Positions 51,605-60,396 of a stretch of DNA of 64,000 bases are shown piece by piece. Position 1 is the first letter of the stretch; every line of letters begins with the position of its first letter. The notes beneath the pieces were generated by a model, which searched no databases, was not told where the DNA came from, and saw only the letters and a list, made by a program, of their open reading frames with translations. Source of the DNA: Clostridiales bacterium (GTDB lineage Bacteria; Bacillota; Clostridia; Oscillospirales; Acutalibacteraceae); NCBI GenBank assembly GCA_012519975.1, contig JAAYPE010000103.1, forward strand, positions 1 to 64,000, in the 5' to 3' direction. A program made the position numbers and the translations under genes.

Positions 51605-52531
51605 TTATTTAAAAAATGTACCTTCTTCAATCTTGCGACCCCTTAAATAATCCTGTGCAGACATACGCTTTGAACCCTGTGCTTGAATTTGTAAAATCTC
51701 AATGCACTTACCGTCCCCGCACGAAACTATTAGGTTTTTATCTGATTTTATAACTTCCCCTGACTTTGAGCCAACCTCTTGTGACAACCTTGACAAATGA
51801 ACTTTTACAACTTTGTCCTCTAATACTGCAGTTGCAACAGGCCACGGAGATAGTCCCCTTATTTTGTTATGAATTGTTGTTGCACTTTCATTCCAATCTA
51901 TAGGACAAAGAGATTTGTCAAGCATTGGAGAATATGTTGAAAGGCTATCATCCTGTTTTATTCTTTTAATACTGCCTTGTAGCATCTCTTCAATAGTTTG
52001 CGATAAAACATCTGCACCAAGAACACTAAGTCTGTCGTGGACTTCACCGGCGGTATCATTTTCACCAATGTCTATAGTCTTTGTAATTAGCATATCGCCC
52101 GTATCAAGCCCCTGCTCCATATACATAGAAGTAACACCAGTCTGCTTGTCACCATTAATTACAGACCACTGTATTGGCGCTGCCCCACGATATTTTGGTA
52201 AAATAGATGCGTGAATGTTAATACAGCCATACTTTGGCAATTCAAGAATATCTACTGGTAAAATTTTACCATATGCCACAACGGCAATCAAATCTGGGTT
52301 TAATTTTTTTAAAATCTCTAAAGCCTCACCATTTTTTAGTGACAACGGCTGATAAACTTCTATACCATTTTTTATTGCTGTTTCTTTAACTGGTGGTGGG
52401 GTTAAAACATATCCTCTGCCCTTTGGTTTGTCAGGCTGAGTAAATACCCCTAAAATATCGTGCCCGTCACTGATAATTCTATCAAGGCAAGGCACTGCAA
52501 AATCAGGAGTGCCCATAAAAACTATTTTCAA
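51605..52531 (-). CDS. fmt: Methionyl-tRNA formyltransferase
   Basis: Formylates initiator Met-tRNA with 10-formyl-THF. FMGTPDFAVPCL at the N-terminus, the catalytic region NIHASILPKYRGAAPIQW and GLDTGDM are intact, with a C-terminal OB-fold domain. 308 residues. TTG start with GGAGGTG 6 nt upstream. Directly coupled to def (3-nt gap). Confidence 0.95.
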   Translation of the reverse strand: MKIVFMGTPDFAVPCLDRIISDGHDILGVFTQPDKPKGRGYVLTPPPVKETAIKNGIEVYQPLSLKNGEALEILKKLNPDLIAVVAYGKILPVDILELPKYGCINIHASILPKYRGAAPIQWSVINGDKQTGVTSMYMEQGLDTGDMLITKTIDIGENDTAGEVHDRLSVLGADVLSQTIEEMLQGSIKRIKQDDSLSTYSPMLDKSLCPIDWNESATTIHNKIRGLSPWPVATAVLEDKVVKVHLSRLSQEVGSKSGEVIKSDKNLIVSCGDGKCIEILQIQAQGSKRMSAQDYLRGRKIEEGTFFK

Positions 52532-52534
52532 ATA

Positions 52535-53005
52535 TTACACCTCCAAATCGGCGATTTTATCTGAGTCCTCTTTTAACCTATCCTTAAATACAACTCCATC
52601 TAAGTGGTCAATTTCGTGACAAAAACATCTTGCTTTTAATTCCTCACCTTTGTAAACACACCATTGGCCATCTCTATTTTGTGCTTTTACTTTTACCACA
52701 GCTGGGCGAGATGTTACCCCGTACTCATCTGGGAAGGACAAACAACCCTCTGCCTCGTTTTGCTCTCCCTCTTGAGAAATTATTTCTGGATTTATAAGCT
52801 CTATTAGCCCTTCTCCGACATCAACCAAAACAACTCTTCTAAGGACTCCGATTTGAACAGCGGCAAGTCCACATCCTTCATTTTTATACATTGTTTCAGC
52901 CATATCTTCAAGCAATTGCACAAGTCTATCGTCAAACTTTTCAACAGGCCTACTTTTTTTCTTCAAAATAGGGTCGCCCTTTGTAATTATATTACGAATT
53001 GCCAT
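52535..53005 (-). CDS. def: Peptide deformylase
   Basis: Removes the N-formyl group from nascent proteins. Metal and active-site motifs GCGLAAVQIG, EGCLSFP and HEIDHLDG are complete. 156 residues, type 1 form. ATG with AGAGGATG upstream. It follows priA by 28 nt and precedes fmt. Confidence 0.96.
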   Translation of the reverse strand: MAIRNIITKGDPILKKKSRPVEKFDDRLVQLLEDMAETMYKNEGCGLAAVQIGVLRRVVLVDVGEGLIELINPEIISQEGEQNEAEGCLSFPDEYGVTSRPAVVKVKAQNRDGQWCVYKGEELKARCFCHEIDHLDGVVFKDRLKEDSDKIADLEV

Positions 53006-53033
53006 ATTAAATCATCCTCTCGCTACCAAAAAA

Positions 53034-55499
53034 TTAAAACATACTTTCAGGATTTACATCTGCGAATGCAATTACATTCTTAAATCTATTATCTTTTCCA
53101 AAATCTATCAAAAGCTCAGAGATAAATTTTCTAAAAACTGCTGTGTTTTTACATTTTATTATAATTCTATATTTATATTTATTGTTAACCTTTGCAACTC
53201 TGCTAGGCATAGGACCTAATGCTATTATTTTTTCTGACTGATATTCTGTATGCAATTTTTGTTTCATATTATCTAAAAAAACTTTTGCACCGGCTCTAAC
53301 TTGCGTCTCTTTTAAGCCCGAAAATCCAATAACACAGATATCACAAAAAGGTGGATATGTCATCGCTTGCCTTATTTTTATTTCAGTATTATAAAATGTT
53401 TCATAATCTTGTTTTGCAGCAAGCTTTATTACCTCATTTTCTGGCACTATTGTTTGAATTATAGCCTTACCCTCGTGCCTTCCTCTGCCAGAACGACCAA
53501 CGACCTGTGTTAGCAAGTCAAAAGTTCGCTCCATACTTTTAAAATCATCGTTATAAAGCTGTTGGTCTGCTGATAAAACCCCTACTAAAGTTACTTTTTC
53601 AAAATCAAGCCCCTTAGCAACCATTTGAGTTCCCAGCATAATATCGTAATCCCCATTTGCAAACTCTGCAAGCTTTTTTTCGTGAGAAAATCTTGCCATC
53701 GTGGTATCGGTATCCATTCTCAAAACTCTAGCTTGTGGGATAAGTTGCTTTAACTCATCCTCAACCCTTTGTGTGCCAGCACCGGAGTATCTAACGCTAT
53801 CCTCTCCACACTCGCCACATACATTAGTAAAGGGATAAGAGGTCCCACAATAATGGCACATAAGTCTGCCATTAGCACTGTGATAAGTCATAGAAATACT
53901 GCAATTAGGGCAAGTTACAACGCTTCCACAGCTATCACACGATACAAAAGTATTGTACCCTCTTCTATTAATTAATAATATAGATTGATGTTTGTTTTCA
54001 ATATTTTTACAAAGCTCATCATAAAGTTGTGTGCTAATTTCCGATTTATTTCCATTTGCCCTTTGTTTGCACATATCAACAGTTATAACCTGTGGCAAAG
54101 TAGCATCACCATAGCGATTTTTGAGTATGTTCATTGAATATCTTCCCTGCTTCGCAAACGAATAAGTTTCAAAACTAGGGGTTGCTGACGCCAGTAATAA
54201 CAAGGCATTATGCCTTGCACATCTAAACTTTGCAACATCTCTTGCGTGATATCGTGGTGATGATTCAGACTTGTATGTATGCTCTTGTTCCTCGTCCATT
54301 ATTATAAGTCCTAGATTTTCAAAAGGTGCAAAAACCGCTGAACGAGTTCCAACAACTATATTAGCTTGTCCTTTTTTCACTCTTTTCCATTCGTCCATTC
54401 GCTCCCCTAAAGAAAGTCCGCTATGAAAAACTGCAACTCTCTCACCGTAACGAGCGTGAAAAACGCTTAGTGTTTGTGGTGTTAAAGAAATTTCAGGGAC
54501 CATAACAATTACACCTTTTCCACTCTTTGAAACCTCGTCAATAAGTTTCATAAAAATCTGAGTTTTTCCACTGCCAGTTATTCCAAAAAGCAGAGAGGCG
54601 CAAGCCTTGTTGCTATTATATTGTGCAAGCAAATTAGTATATGCATTTTGTTGTTCATCAGTTAATATAATCTCTAAATTATCAGTTATTTTTTTAGATT
54701 CATAAGGATTTCTAAACACTTCGTGCTCATAAATCTCTGCAATACCTTTGTTTACAACAGCGCTAGTCACCGCAGGCGTTACACCAGTAAAATAACAAAC
54801 CTCTTTTACGGATGCACTGCCAACATCGCAAAGCATTTGAACCACACTTTTTTGCTTTTTTGTAAGCTTTGCCATTGCCTCTTCAAGCTGTTGACCATCA
54901 ATTATAAGACGCATCATTTTTTTGCTTGCATCATTTATATTTCTTGTTGCGTCATAATTGCGAGCAACAAGTTGTTTTTTAAGTAATCTTTCTAAAACGC
55001 TGCTTTCTTGACTAAAACCTAAATCATCAAGAATTTTCTTCTTATTAGTATAAATCCGCCTATTTAAAAGGTAATCTAAAGCTTGCTTTTCATCATCCTT
55101 CAAGCTTTTTACATCATCTTCTTGAAAGTTTGCTAAAGCAATAAACGAAACGGTTGTTTTTAAATTTATACCCACTGGCAAAGTTAGCTTGACCGCCTCA
55201 AAAAGCGTGCAAAAAGTACGCTCCTTTAAATAAATGGCAAGGTCAAGCATCTCATTATTAACAAGCGGTGCCTTGTCAAGCACCGCCGAAATAGACTTCA
55301 TTCTTTTTGCAGGTTTTGCCTGCGACAAATCCATAACTACACCTTGTCGCTTTGCTGTACCATTACCAAAAGGCACAAGAACTCTACTACCCTTTTGAAC
55401 CTCATTTCCAAGATTTTTGGGAATAAGGTAGTCATATGCCTTATCAAAGTAATATGCAACATTTTCTACAGCCACAGAAGCAATTTTAACTTCTTGCAT
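53034..55499 (-). CDS. priA: Primosomal protein N' (replication restart helicase)
   Basis: 3'-5' helicase that reloads DnaB at stalled forks. An N-terminal DNA-binding domain is followed by Walker A GITGSGKTQIF, DEEQEHTYK, zinc-binding Cys pairs (CDSCGSVVTCPNC, CHYCG, CGECG), and helicase motifs GTQMVAKGLDF and QVVGRSGRG. 821 residues. It lies 53 nt after rpoZ. In many Firmicutes coaBC sits between the two; it is absent here. Confidence 0.95.
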   Translation of the reverse strand: MQEVKIASVAVENVAYYFDKAYDYLIPKNLGNEVQKGSRVLVPFGNGTAKRQGVVMDLSQAKPAKRMKSISAVLDKAPLVNNEMLDLAIYLKERTFCTLFEAVKLTLPVGINLKTTVSFIALANFQEDDVKSLKDDEKQALDYLLNRRIYTNKKKILDDLGFSQESSVLERLLKKQLVARNYDATRNINDASKKMMRLIIDGQQLEEAMAKLTKKQKSVVQMLCDVGSASVKEVCYFTGVTPAVTSAVVNKGIAEIYEHEVFRNPYESKKITDNLEIILTDEQQNAYTNLLAQYNSNKACASLLFGITGSGKTQIFMKLIDEVSKSGKGVIVMVPEISLTPQTLSVFHARYGERVAVFHSGLSLGERMDEWKRVKKGQANIVVGTRSAVFAPFENLGLIIMDEEQEHTYKSESSPRYHARDVAKFRCARHNALLLLASATPSFETYSFAKQGRYSMNILKNRYGDATLPQVITVDMCKQRANGNKSEISTQLYDELCKNIENKHQSILLINRRGYNTFVSCDSCGSVVTCPNCSISMTYHSANGRLMCHYCGTSYPFTNVCGECGEDSVRYSGAGTQRVEDELKQLIPQARVLRMDTDTTMARFSHEKKLAEFANGDYDIMLGTQMVAKGLDFEKVTLVGVLSADQQLYNDDFKSMERTFDLLTQVVGRSGRGRHEGKAIIQTIVPENEVIKLAAKQDYETFYNTEIKIRQAMTYPPFCDICVIGFSGLKETQVRAGAKVFLDNMKQKLHTEYQSEKIIALGPMPSRVAKVNNKYKYRIIIKCKNTAVFRKFISELLIDFGKDNRFKNVIAFADVNPESMF

Positions 55500-55552
55500 G
55501 GAAAATAGCCTCCGTTATGCCAAACTTTAATTTTACAACTAATAAATCCAGA

Positions 55553-55762
55553 CTAAATATTTCTAATTTCTTCTGGCTCTACTATGTAATACTTGCCTGT
55601 TAAAATATCCTCAAGTGCAAGTGTTACAGGCTTTTCAATAACAATTGCTTTGTCTTCTTCAATTTTATCTGAAATTTCTCTTGCCCTTTTTGCTGTGGCT
55701 GTTACAAGCGAGTAACGGCTAATGTTGTCTACTAAAACGCCTCTTAAGTCTGGGTTAAGCAT
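55553..55762 (-). CDS. rpoZ: RNA polymerase omega subunit
   Basis: Small subunit that chaperones beta' into RNA polymerase. The conserved NISRYSLVTATAKRAREI helix region and a following ALEDI segment are present. 69 residues, normal for Firmicutes. AGAGG lies upstream of the ATG. Between gmk (84 nt upstream) and priA. Confidence 0.93.
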   Translation of the reverse strand: MLNPDLRGVLVDNISRYSLVTATAKRAREISDKIEEDKAIVIEKPVTLALEDILTGKYYIVEPEEIRNI

Positions 55763-55846
55763 CTCTTTACCTCTTTTATTTTATATTTTATTCTAACTAA
55801 TATTTATGTACTGCAAATTAACTATATGTTAAAAATATGTTTTATA

Positions 55847-56407
55847 CTATCTATGCCTTTTTATAACGTCAAGGGTGTGAATCACTGCCTCTTCAAGTCT
55901 GTCATTTACAATAATATAATCATAATCAGAAGCACGAATCATTTCGTTCATTGCAATTTCCATTCTGCATCTTATAGAATGTTCATCTTCTGAGCCCCTG
56001 CCCGCAAGCCTTTTATGCAAAGCTCGTACAGATGGAGGCATCAAAAACACACTAATAACATCTGGATAAAGCTCCCTTATTCTATCTGCTCCTTGAACCT
56101 CAATGCGCAAAATAACAGTCTTACCTTCAGCAAGCCATTTGTCTATAGGGTCTTTTGGTGTTCCATAATAGTTTTCTCCATACTGAACATACTCTATCAT
56201 TTTTCCACTTTCTATATTTTTTTCAAACTCTTCTTTAGAAACAAATATATAGTGCTCACCGTTAACCTCGCCCTTGCGTGGCTTTCTAGTTGTAACAGAC
56301 ATTGAAACTACAACATCGCTATCAACCTTTACTAATTCATCAAGAACTGTATCCTTACCTGAGCCTGAAGGACCAGAAAATATAAGTAAAACACCTTTAT
56401 TACTCAT
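55847..56407 (-). CDS. gmk: Guanylate kinase
   Basis: Phosphorylates GMP to GDP. Walker [13 protein letters not shown] near the N-terminus, [17 protein letters not shown], and a lid with [13 protein letters not shown] are intact. About 186 residues. The ATG at 56407 has GAGGAGG 6 nt upstream and overlaps the remA stop by 8 nt; the longer frame reads into remA. Confidence 0.95.
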   Translation of the reverse strand: MSNKGVLLIFSGPSGSGKDTVLDELVKVDSDVVVSMSVTTRKPRKGEVNGEHYIFVSKEEFEKNIESGKMIEYVQYGENYYGTPKDPIDKWLAEGKTVILRIEVQGADRIRELYPDVISVFLMPPSVRALHKRLAGRGSEDEHSIRCRMEIAMNEMIRASDYDYIIVNDRLEEAVIHTLDVIKRHR

Positions 56408-56663
56408 CGTCAGCCTCCTCACAAATAATATCATCATTAAGACGGTTTGCTACCGTTTCTGATTGCAAATAAGTAAGGATAACATGATCAGTATCTGTAA
56501 TTATTACTGCCCTTGTCCTTCTTCCGTGAGTTGCATCAATTAAAGTTCCTCTTTCTTTGCAATCCTGAATAATTCTTTTTATAGGTGCGGATTCTGGGCT
56601 AACAATAGCAACAAGCCTGTTAGCGTTTATCATATTGCCGAATCCAATATTGATAAGCTTCAT
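56400..56663 (-). CDS. remA: RemA/DUF370 family DNA-binding regulator
   Basis: 87-residue homologue of B. subtilis RemA (YlzA), which activates extracellular matrix and osmoprotection genes; in Clostridia it mostly travels with yicC and gmk. [20 protein letters not shown] and [21 protein letters not shown] are diagnostic. ATG start, 18 nt after yicC. Its regulon in this organism is unknown. Confidence 0.92.
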   Translation of the reverse strand: MKLINIGFGNMINANRLVAIVSPESAPIKRIIQDCKERGTLIDATHGRRTRAVIITDTDHVILTYLQSETVANRLNDDIICEEADDE

Positions 56664-56681
56664 GAAACTTCCCCCAGAGTA

Positions 56682-57560
56682 TTATTCTATATTCTGTATT
56701 TGTTCACGGATTTTTTCCACTTCCGCTTTAATATCAAGCACTTTTCTCGAAATTTCAACATCCTGTGCCTTTGAGCCTATTGTATTTGCTTCTCTGTTAA
56801 TCTCCTGAATTAAGAAATCCATTTTTCTTCCAACGGATTCTTCGTCCTCAAACATTGAATAAAGTTGCTCTATGTGGCTACGCAAGCGAACAGTTTCCTC
56901 ATCAACGGCTGTTTTGTCTGCAAAAATTGCAGCCTCGGTAAGTATTCTTTGTTCGTCAATATTCGCATCTGCTACAAGCTCTTTTATCCTTGTCTCAAGC
57001 TTTACTCTATATTCACTGACAGTTTGTGGTGAGCGTTGTTCAATAAATTCAACATTTTCTAAAATTGTGTCAGCTCTGACTAAAACATCTTCTTTTAGCC
57101 TTTCACCTTCGGTTTCTCTCATTTTTATAAAAGACTCCAAAGCCTGTTGCAAAACAGTTTTTACAGCCGACCAAACTTTTTCTTCATCTGCTTGCTCTTT
57201 ATGAACTGACAGCACATCACTATACCTAGTTAGTGAGGAGACTGAAATATCATTTCTTATGTCATACCTTTGAGCAATTTCGTTATATGCACAAATATAA
57301 CCACTCGCAAGTGAATGATTAACCTTTACAACTACATCATCCGCTTCAAGTGTGTCGATTTGAATATAACATTCTACTTTACCACGAGAAATATATTCTT
57401 GTAAAAAACTCTTCACCTTTTCATCAAGAAAACCATACACTCTAGGAATTCTTGAACTAAGCTCAAAATAGCGATGATTAACGCTTTTTAACTCAACTGT
57501 TATCATCATTGAATCAACTTCGGCACTAGCACGACCATATCCCGTCATACTTTTTATCAT
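56682..57560 (-). CDS. yicC: YicC family endoribonuclease
   Basis: YicC/YloC-type RNase. MIKSMTGYGRA at the N-terminus and a C-terminal DUF1732 region (KMDFLIQEINREANTIGSKA) are diagnostic. About 292 residues. The ATG at 57560 has AGGAGA 10 nt upstream and gives the canonical N-terminus. First gene of the long minus-strand cluster, with a promoter at 57624-57653. Confidence 0.93.
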   Translation of the reverse strand: MIKSMTGYGRASAEVDSMMITVELKSVNHRYFELSSRIPRVYGFLDEKVKSFLQEYISRGKVECYIQIDTLEADDVVVKVNHSLASGYICAYNEIAQRYDIRNDISVSSLTRYSDVLSVHKEQADEEKVWSAVKTVLQQALESFIKMRETEGERLKEDVLVRADTILENVEFIEQRSPQTVSEYRVKLETRIKELVADANIDEQRILTEAAIFADKTAVDEETVRLRSHIEQLYSMFEDEESVGRKMDFLIQEINREANTIGSKAQDVEISRKVLDIKAEVEKIREQIQNIE

Positions 57561-57623
57561 TTTATTCAATTCTCCTAACTACAAGGTTTAGCATTCCGCA
57601 TCTTTACTTGTATCGCGCTCTAT

Positions 57624-57653
57624 ATTGTATCAATTTTTATAGCATTTTGTCAA
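57624..57653 (-). promoter_or_regulatory. Promoter of the yicC-to-rsgA cluster
   Basis: TTGACA (57648-57653), 18-nt spacer, TACAAT (57624-57629) on the minus strand, about 60 nt before yicC. The -35 overlaps the end region of the upstream gene. Confidence 0.7.
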
Positions 57654-57664
57654 ATTCTTTTAAA

Positions 57665-58051
57665 TCAATTATTTTGGCAAGAACAGCACTTGCCTTCCAT
57701 CACTTTTGGTATTTGGGCTGTTAATAAATCTCCCTCTTGTTTAAAGCCTAATTCTAGCAATTCTTTTTCAATTTTCATATTACCACTTTGTGCAATAAAT
57801 GCGCCTCTGTTTGCAGCATAATTCAAAGCCGCTTTTATAAGGCACTCTGGTAAAAACTTATGTTTATCGCTATATTCGAGTGCAATTATTGTTGCAGTTA
57901 ATTCCTCATAATCAAACAAACAAAAGCCGTATTCTTCATCATCTGCACTGTTTTTTGATACAACCGCCATTGATGTTTTTGTGCTTTCAAGCCCATTTTT
58001 TAAAAACAGTTCGTCTGCCAAATGTTTTGAAACTGGTTTAAAACTGAACAT
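57665..58051 (-). CDS. Small protein, possibly GNAT-related, with a C-terminal Cys cluster
   Basis: 128 residues, not confidently recognised. The middle (ATIIALEYSDKHKFLPECLIKAALNYAANRGA) and the ending ELLELGF resemble the core and last helix of GNAT acetyltransferases, but a clear acetyl-CoA P-loop is missing. It ends in GKCCSCQNN, three Cys in four residues, suggestive of metal binding. It lies 4 nt after rluB and is the last gene of that transcript. Function unknown. Confidence 0.6.
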   Translation of the reverse strand: MFSFKPVSKHLADELFLKNGLESTKTSMAVVSKNSADDEEYGFCLFDYEELTATIIALEYSDKHKFLPECLIKAALNYAANRGAFIAQSGNMKIEKELLELGFKQEGDLLTAQIPKVMEGKCCSCQNN

Positions 58052-58055
58052 ATAA

Positions 58056-58802
58056 TCACACTCCGTTTCTTTTATTCATAGATGCAGCGCTCATCAAACT
58101 TTTAATTTCATCGTTTGTAAGCTCTCTCCATTTTCCTTGCGGTAGCATACCAAGTCTTACAGAGCCTACGGCAGTGCGTTTAAGCCTTGCAACATCAAGC
58201 CCTAACTCTTCGCACATTTTTCTAATTTGCCTGTTTCGCCCTTCACAAATTATTATCTCAACCACTACTCTGTTAGGCTCTTTTGATATAATTCTAACAT
58301 CAGCTGGCATTGTTTTTCTGCCTTCAATCATCATACCTGTCATCATTTTTGTTATTTGCTCTTCGGTTATATCCGGTCTAACTGTAACTCTATATGTTTT
58401 TGGCACATGCTTTGTAGGGTGCGTCATTGCGTTTGCAAATTCACCATCGTTTGTAAACAACAGCAAACCCTCCGACTCCCTATCCAGTCGCCCAATCGGG
58501 TAAACTCTTGCATCTATTTTTGAAACAAGTTGTGCTACGCACTTCCTGTCCATTTCATCACTCATTGTTGTTATATACCCTCTCGGCTTGTGCAACATTA
58601 TATAATGTTTTTTTGTTTCTTTCACAACTTTTCTACCATCAACAGACACAATATCTTTTTTAGGGTCTACCTTATCTCCAATTTGTGCCTTAACTCCATT
58701 AACTTTAACCTTACCCATTGATATTAGCTCTTCGGATTTTCTCCTTGAAGCTATACCACACTCAGCAAGGTATTTTTGTAGCCTAATTCTTTCATCAGTC
58801 AC
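58056..58802 (-). CDS. rluB: rRNA pseudouridine synthase (RluB/RsuA family)
   Basis: Pseudouridylates large-subunit rRNA (RluB type). An N-terminal S4 domain (RLQKYLAECGIASRRKSEELI) precedes the catalytic domain with the Asp in GRLDRESEGLLLFTNDG, MTHPTKHVPKTY and EGRNRQIRKMCE. About 248 residues. The GTG at 58802 has GAGG 8 nt upstream; the longer frame would overlap dacF. Downstream of dacF. Confidence 0.93.
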   Translation of the reverse strand: MTDERIRLQKYLAECGIASRRKSEELISMGKVKVNGVKAQIGDKVDPKKDIVSVDGRKVVKETKKHYIMLHKPRGYITTMSDEMDRKCVAQLVSKIDARVYPIGRLDRESEGLLLFTNDGEFANAMTHPTKHVPKTYRVTVRPDITEEQITKMMTGMMIEGRKTMPADVRIISKEPNRVVVEIIICEGRNRQIRKMCEELGLDVARLKRTAVGSVRLGMLPQGKWRELTNDEIKSLMSAASMNKRNGV

Positions 58803-58812
58803 TTTTATTTCC

Positions 58813-59952
58813 TCATTTCTTAAATTTACCAAAAAATCTTTTAAACCAAGATTTTTCTTTTTCTACTACAATAATTTGTTTTTCTTCTATTTTTAAATCA
58901 ACAGCTTGTTGTGTCACTATCGGAGTTTCAAACACGAGTTTATCCCCGTTGTAATATAGTGCCTTACCCACTACTTTCCCCTGTTTTATTGGTGCATATT
59001 CAAATTGCGATAATTCAATTTTTCTTGTTATCTGCACATTGCTAGGTGACTTTAGCGCTATTTGCGGTTTGTTAGAACATTTTAGTGTAATCATATTGTC
59101 TTGCGCTCCAACAACATCAAGCGAAACCGTGGACAAGTCATCATCTAGTATCACATTTTCATACTGCGAAAAACCATATTCAAACATTTTAATATGGTCT
59201 TGCCAATCGTTTGGCGCTTTTAATGTTACTGCAACAAGTATAACACCATCTTTTTGAGCTGCAGAAACAAGGCATCTGCCACTCTTTTTTGTAAATCCAG
59301 TTTTTATCCCAATCGCATACTCATAACTACTAAGCAAGCGGTTGTGATTTTTAAGTGTTCTCATATACGGTGGATTGCCGTAGCAAAGGCGCGCACTTTT
59401 AGTAGAGCAAATCGCACGAAACTCAGGGTTTAAAATTGCCTGAGCGCCTAACAATGCCATATCATAAGCTGTTGAATAATGATTTTCTGCGTCAAGTCCT
59501 GAAGGAGTTACAAAATTTGTGCTATTCATTCCAATTTGCTTTGCTCGCTCGTTCATAAGAACTGCAAAGCTTTGCAAATCCCCGCCAGCCGTTATCGCCG
59601 CAACATTTGCAGCGTCATTTCCAGAGGCTAGAAGCATACCATAAACTAAATCTTTTGTCGAAACGATATCTCCGGGCAAAAGCCCCATTGATGTCCCCTC
59701 AACTTTTAGCATATCTTTCGTTGTTATTATCGTGTCATTTTTTACACCTGATTCAAGCGTTAACAAAGCCGTCATTATTTTTGTTGTGCTTGCCATCGGT
59801 AATTTTTCATTTTCATTCTTGCCATATATAAGTTCTTTGCTACTAACCTCTATAAGTGCTGCCGACTTTGCCGAAACATCAAGCGCACTTGCATCGATTG
59901 TAAAAAAAACTCCACATATAGCAAATATCAAGGATAACAATATTTTTATCAA
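58813..59952 (-). CDS. dacF: D-alanyl-D-alanine carboxypeptidase (DacF/PBP5 type)
   Basis: Secreted low-molecular-weight PBP that trims pentapeptides. A hydrophobic signal peptide ends near ASA, followed by the S11 motifs MASTTKIMTALL (SxxK), ASGNDAANVA (SxN) and KTGFTKKSG. A C-terminal beta domain and a basic tail follow. About 379 residues. The start is uncertain: AGGTGG sits on the first possible codon (GTG 59964), favouring TTG at 59952 or 59955. That site lies in the 3' arm of a terminator-like hairpin, so translation may be restricted. In Bacillus dacF is forespore-expressed; ytfJ upstream fits that. Confidence 0.9.
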   Translation of the reverse strand: MIKILLSLIFAICGVFFTIDASALDVSAKSAALIEVSSKELIYGKNENEKLPMASTTKIMTALLTLESGVKNDTIITTKDMLKVEGTSMGLLPGDIVSTKDLVYGMLLASGNDAANVAAITAGGDLQSFAVLMNERAKQIGMNSTNFVTPSGLDAENHYSTAYDMALLGAQAILNPEFRAICSTKSARLCYGNPPYMRTLKNHNRLLSSYEYAIGIKTGFTKKSGRCLVSAAQKDGVILVAVTLKAPNDWQDHIKMFEYGFSQYENVILDDDLSTVSLDVVGAQDNMITLKCSNKPQIALKSPSNVQITRKIELSQFEYAPIKQGKVVGKALYYNGDKLVFETPIVTQQAVDLKIEEKQIIVVEKEKSWFKRFFGKFKK

Positions 59953-59956
59953 CAAA

Positions 59957-59997
59957 ACAACCACCTGCCATTTATAAATACCTATGCAGGCGGTTGT
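59957..59997 (-). terminator. Terminator-like hairpin overlapping the dacF ribosome-binding site
   Basis: A 12-bp stem ACAACCGCCTGC/GCAGGTGGTTGT on the minus strand (one G-U), 17-nt loop, followed by TTTTGTTG. It ends the ytfJ transcript or sequesters the dacF Shine-Dalgarno AGGTGG. Confidence 0.7.
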
Positions 59998-60014
59998 AAA
60001 AAAATCAATTATTT

Positions 60015-60395
60015 TTATTGTTCATTTTTAGTTTTATTGATAAGTCCTGTGACTTTATCAAACATATCAGGAACAAGGCTTACCATTCTCTCTGCTGCAT
60101 TGTCATACGCAGTGATATGCTTAATTGTGACCTCGCCATCACTAATTAGCAAAAAAGCTACAGGTGTAATTGTTATACCGGCGCCACCGCCACCACCAAA
60201 AAGCTCTTTATTTCCCTTTGTAGGAAGGTCTGTACCACCACTAGCAAAGCCATATGTAACTTTTGATACAGGGATAATCGTAAGTCCTGCTTCTGTATAT
60301 ACTGGCTCACCTATAATTGTACTAACATCTACCAAATCTTTAACCTTTTCAATTGTTGTTCCTAAAAGTCCTGCTGCTGAAGTATGTTCTTTCAT
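60015..60395 (-). CDS. ytfJ: Spore protein YtfJ (GerW family)
   Basis: About 126 residues of the GerW/YtfJ family, linked in Bacillus to germination. GEPVYTEAGLTIIPVSKV, FASGGTDLP, a run of five Gly (FGGGGGAGI) and VAFLLI are the family pattern. The ATG at 60395 follows AGGTGG by 8 nt and lies at the very end of the DUF2953 gene, suggesting coupling. Part of the scpA-scpB-DUF2953-ytfJ-dacF-rluB order frequent in Clostridia. Confidence 0.9.
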   Translation of the reverse strand: MKEHTSAAGLLGTTIEKVKDLVDVSTIIGEPVYTEAGLTIIPVSKVTYGFASGGTDLPTKGNKELFGGGGGAGITITPVAFLLISDGEVTIKHITAYDNAAERMVSLVPDMFDKVTGLINKTKNEQ

Positions 60396-60396
60396 T

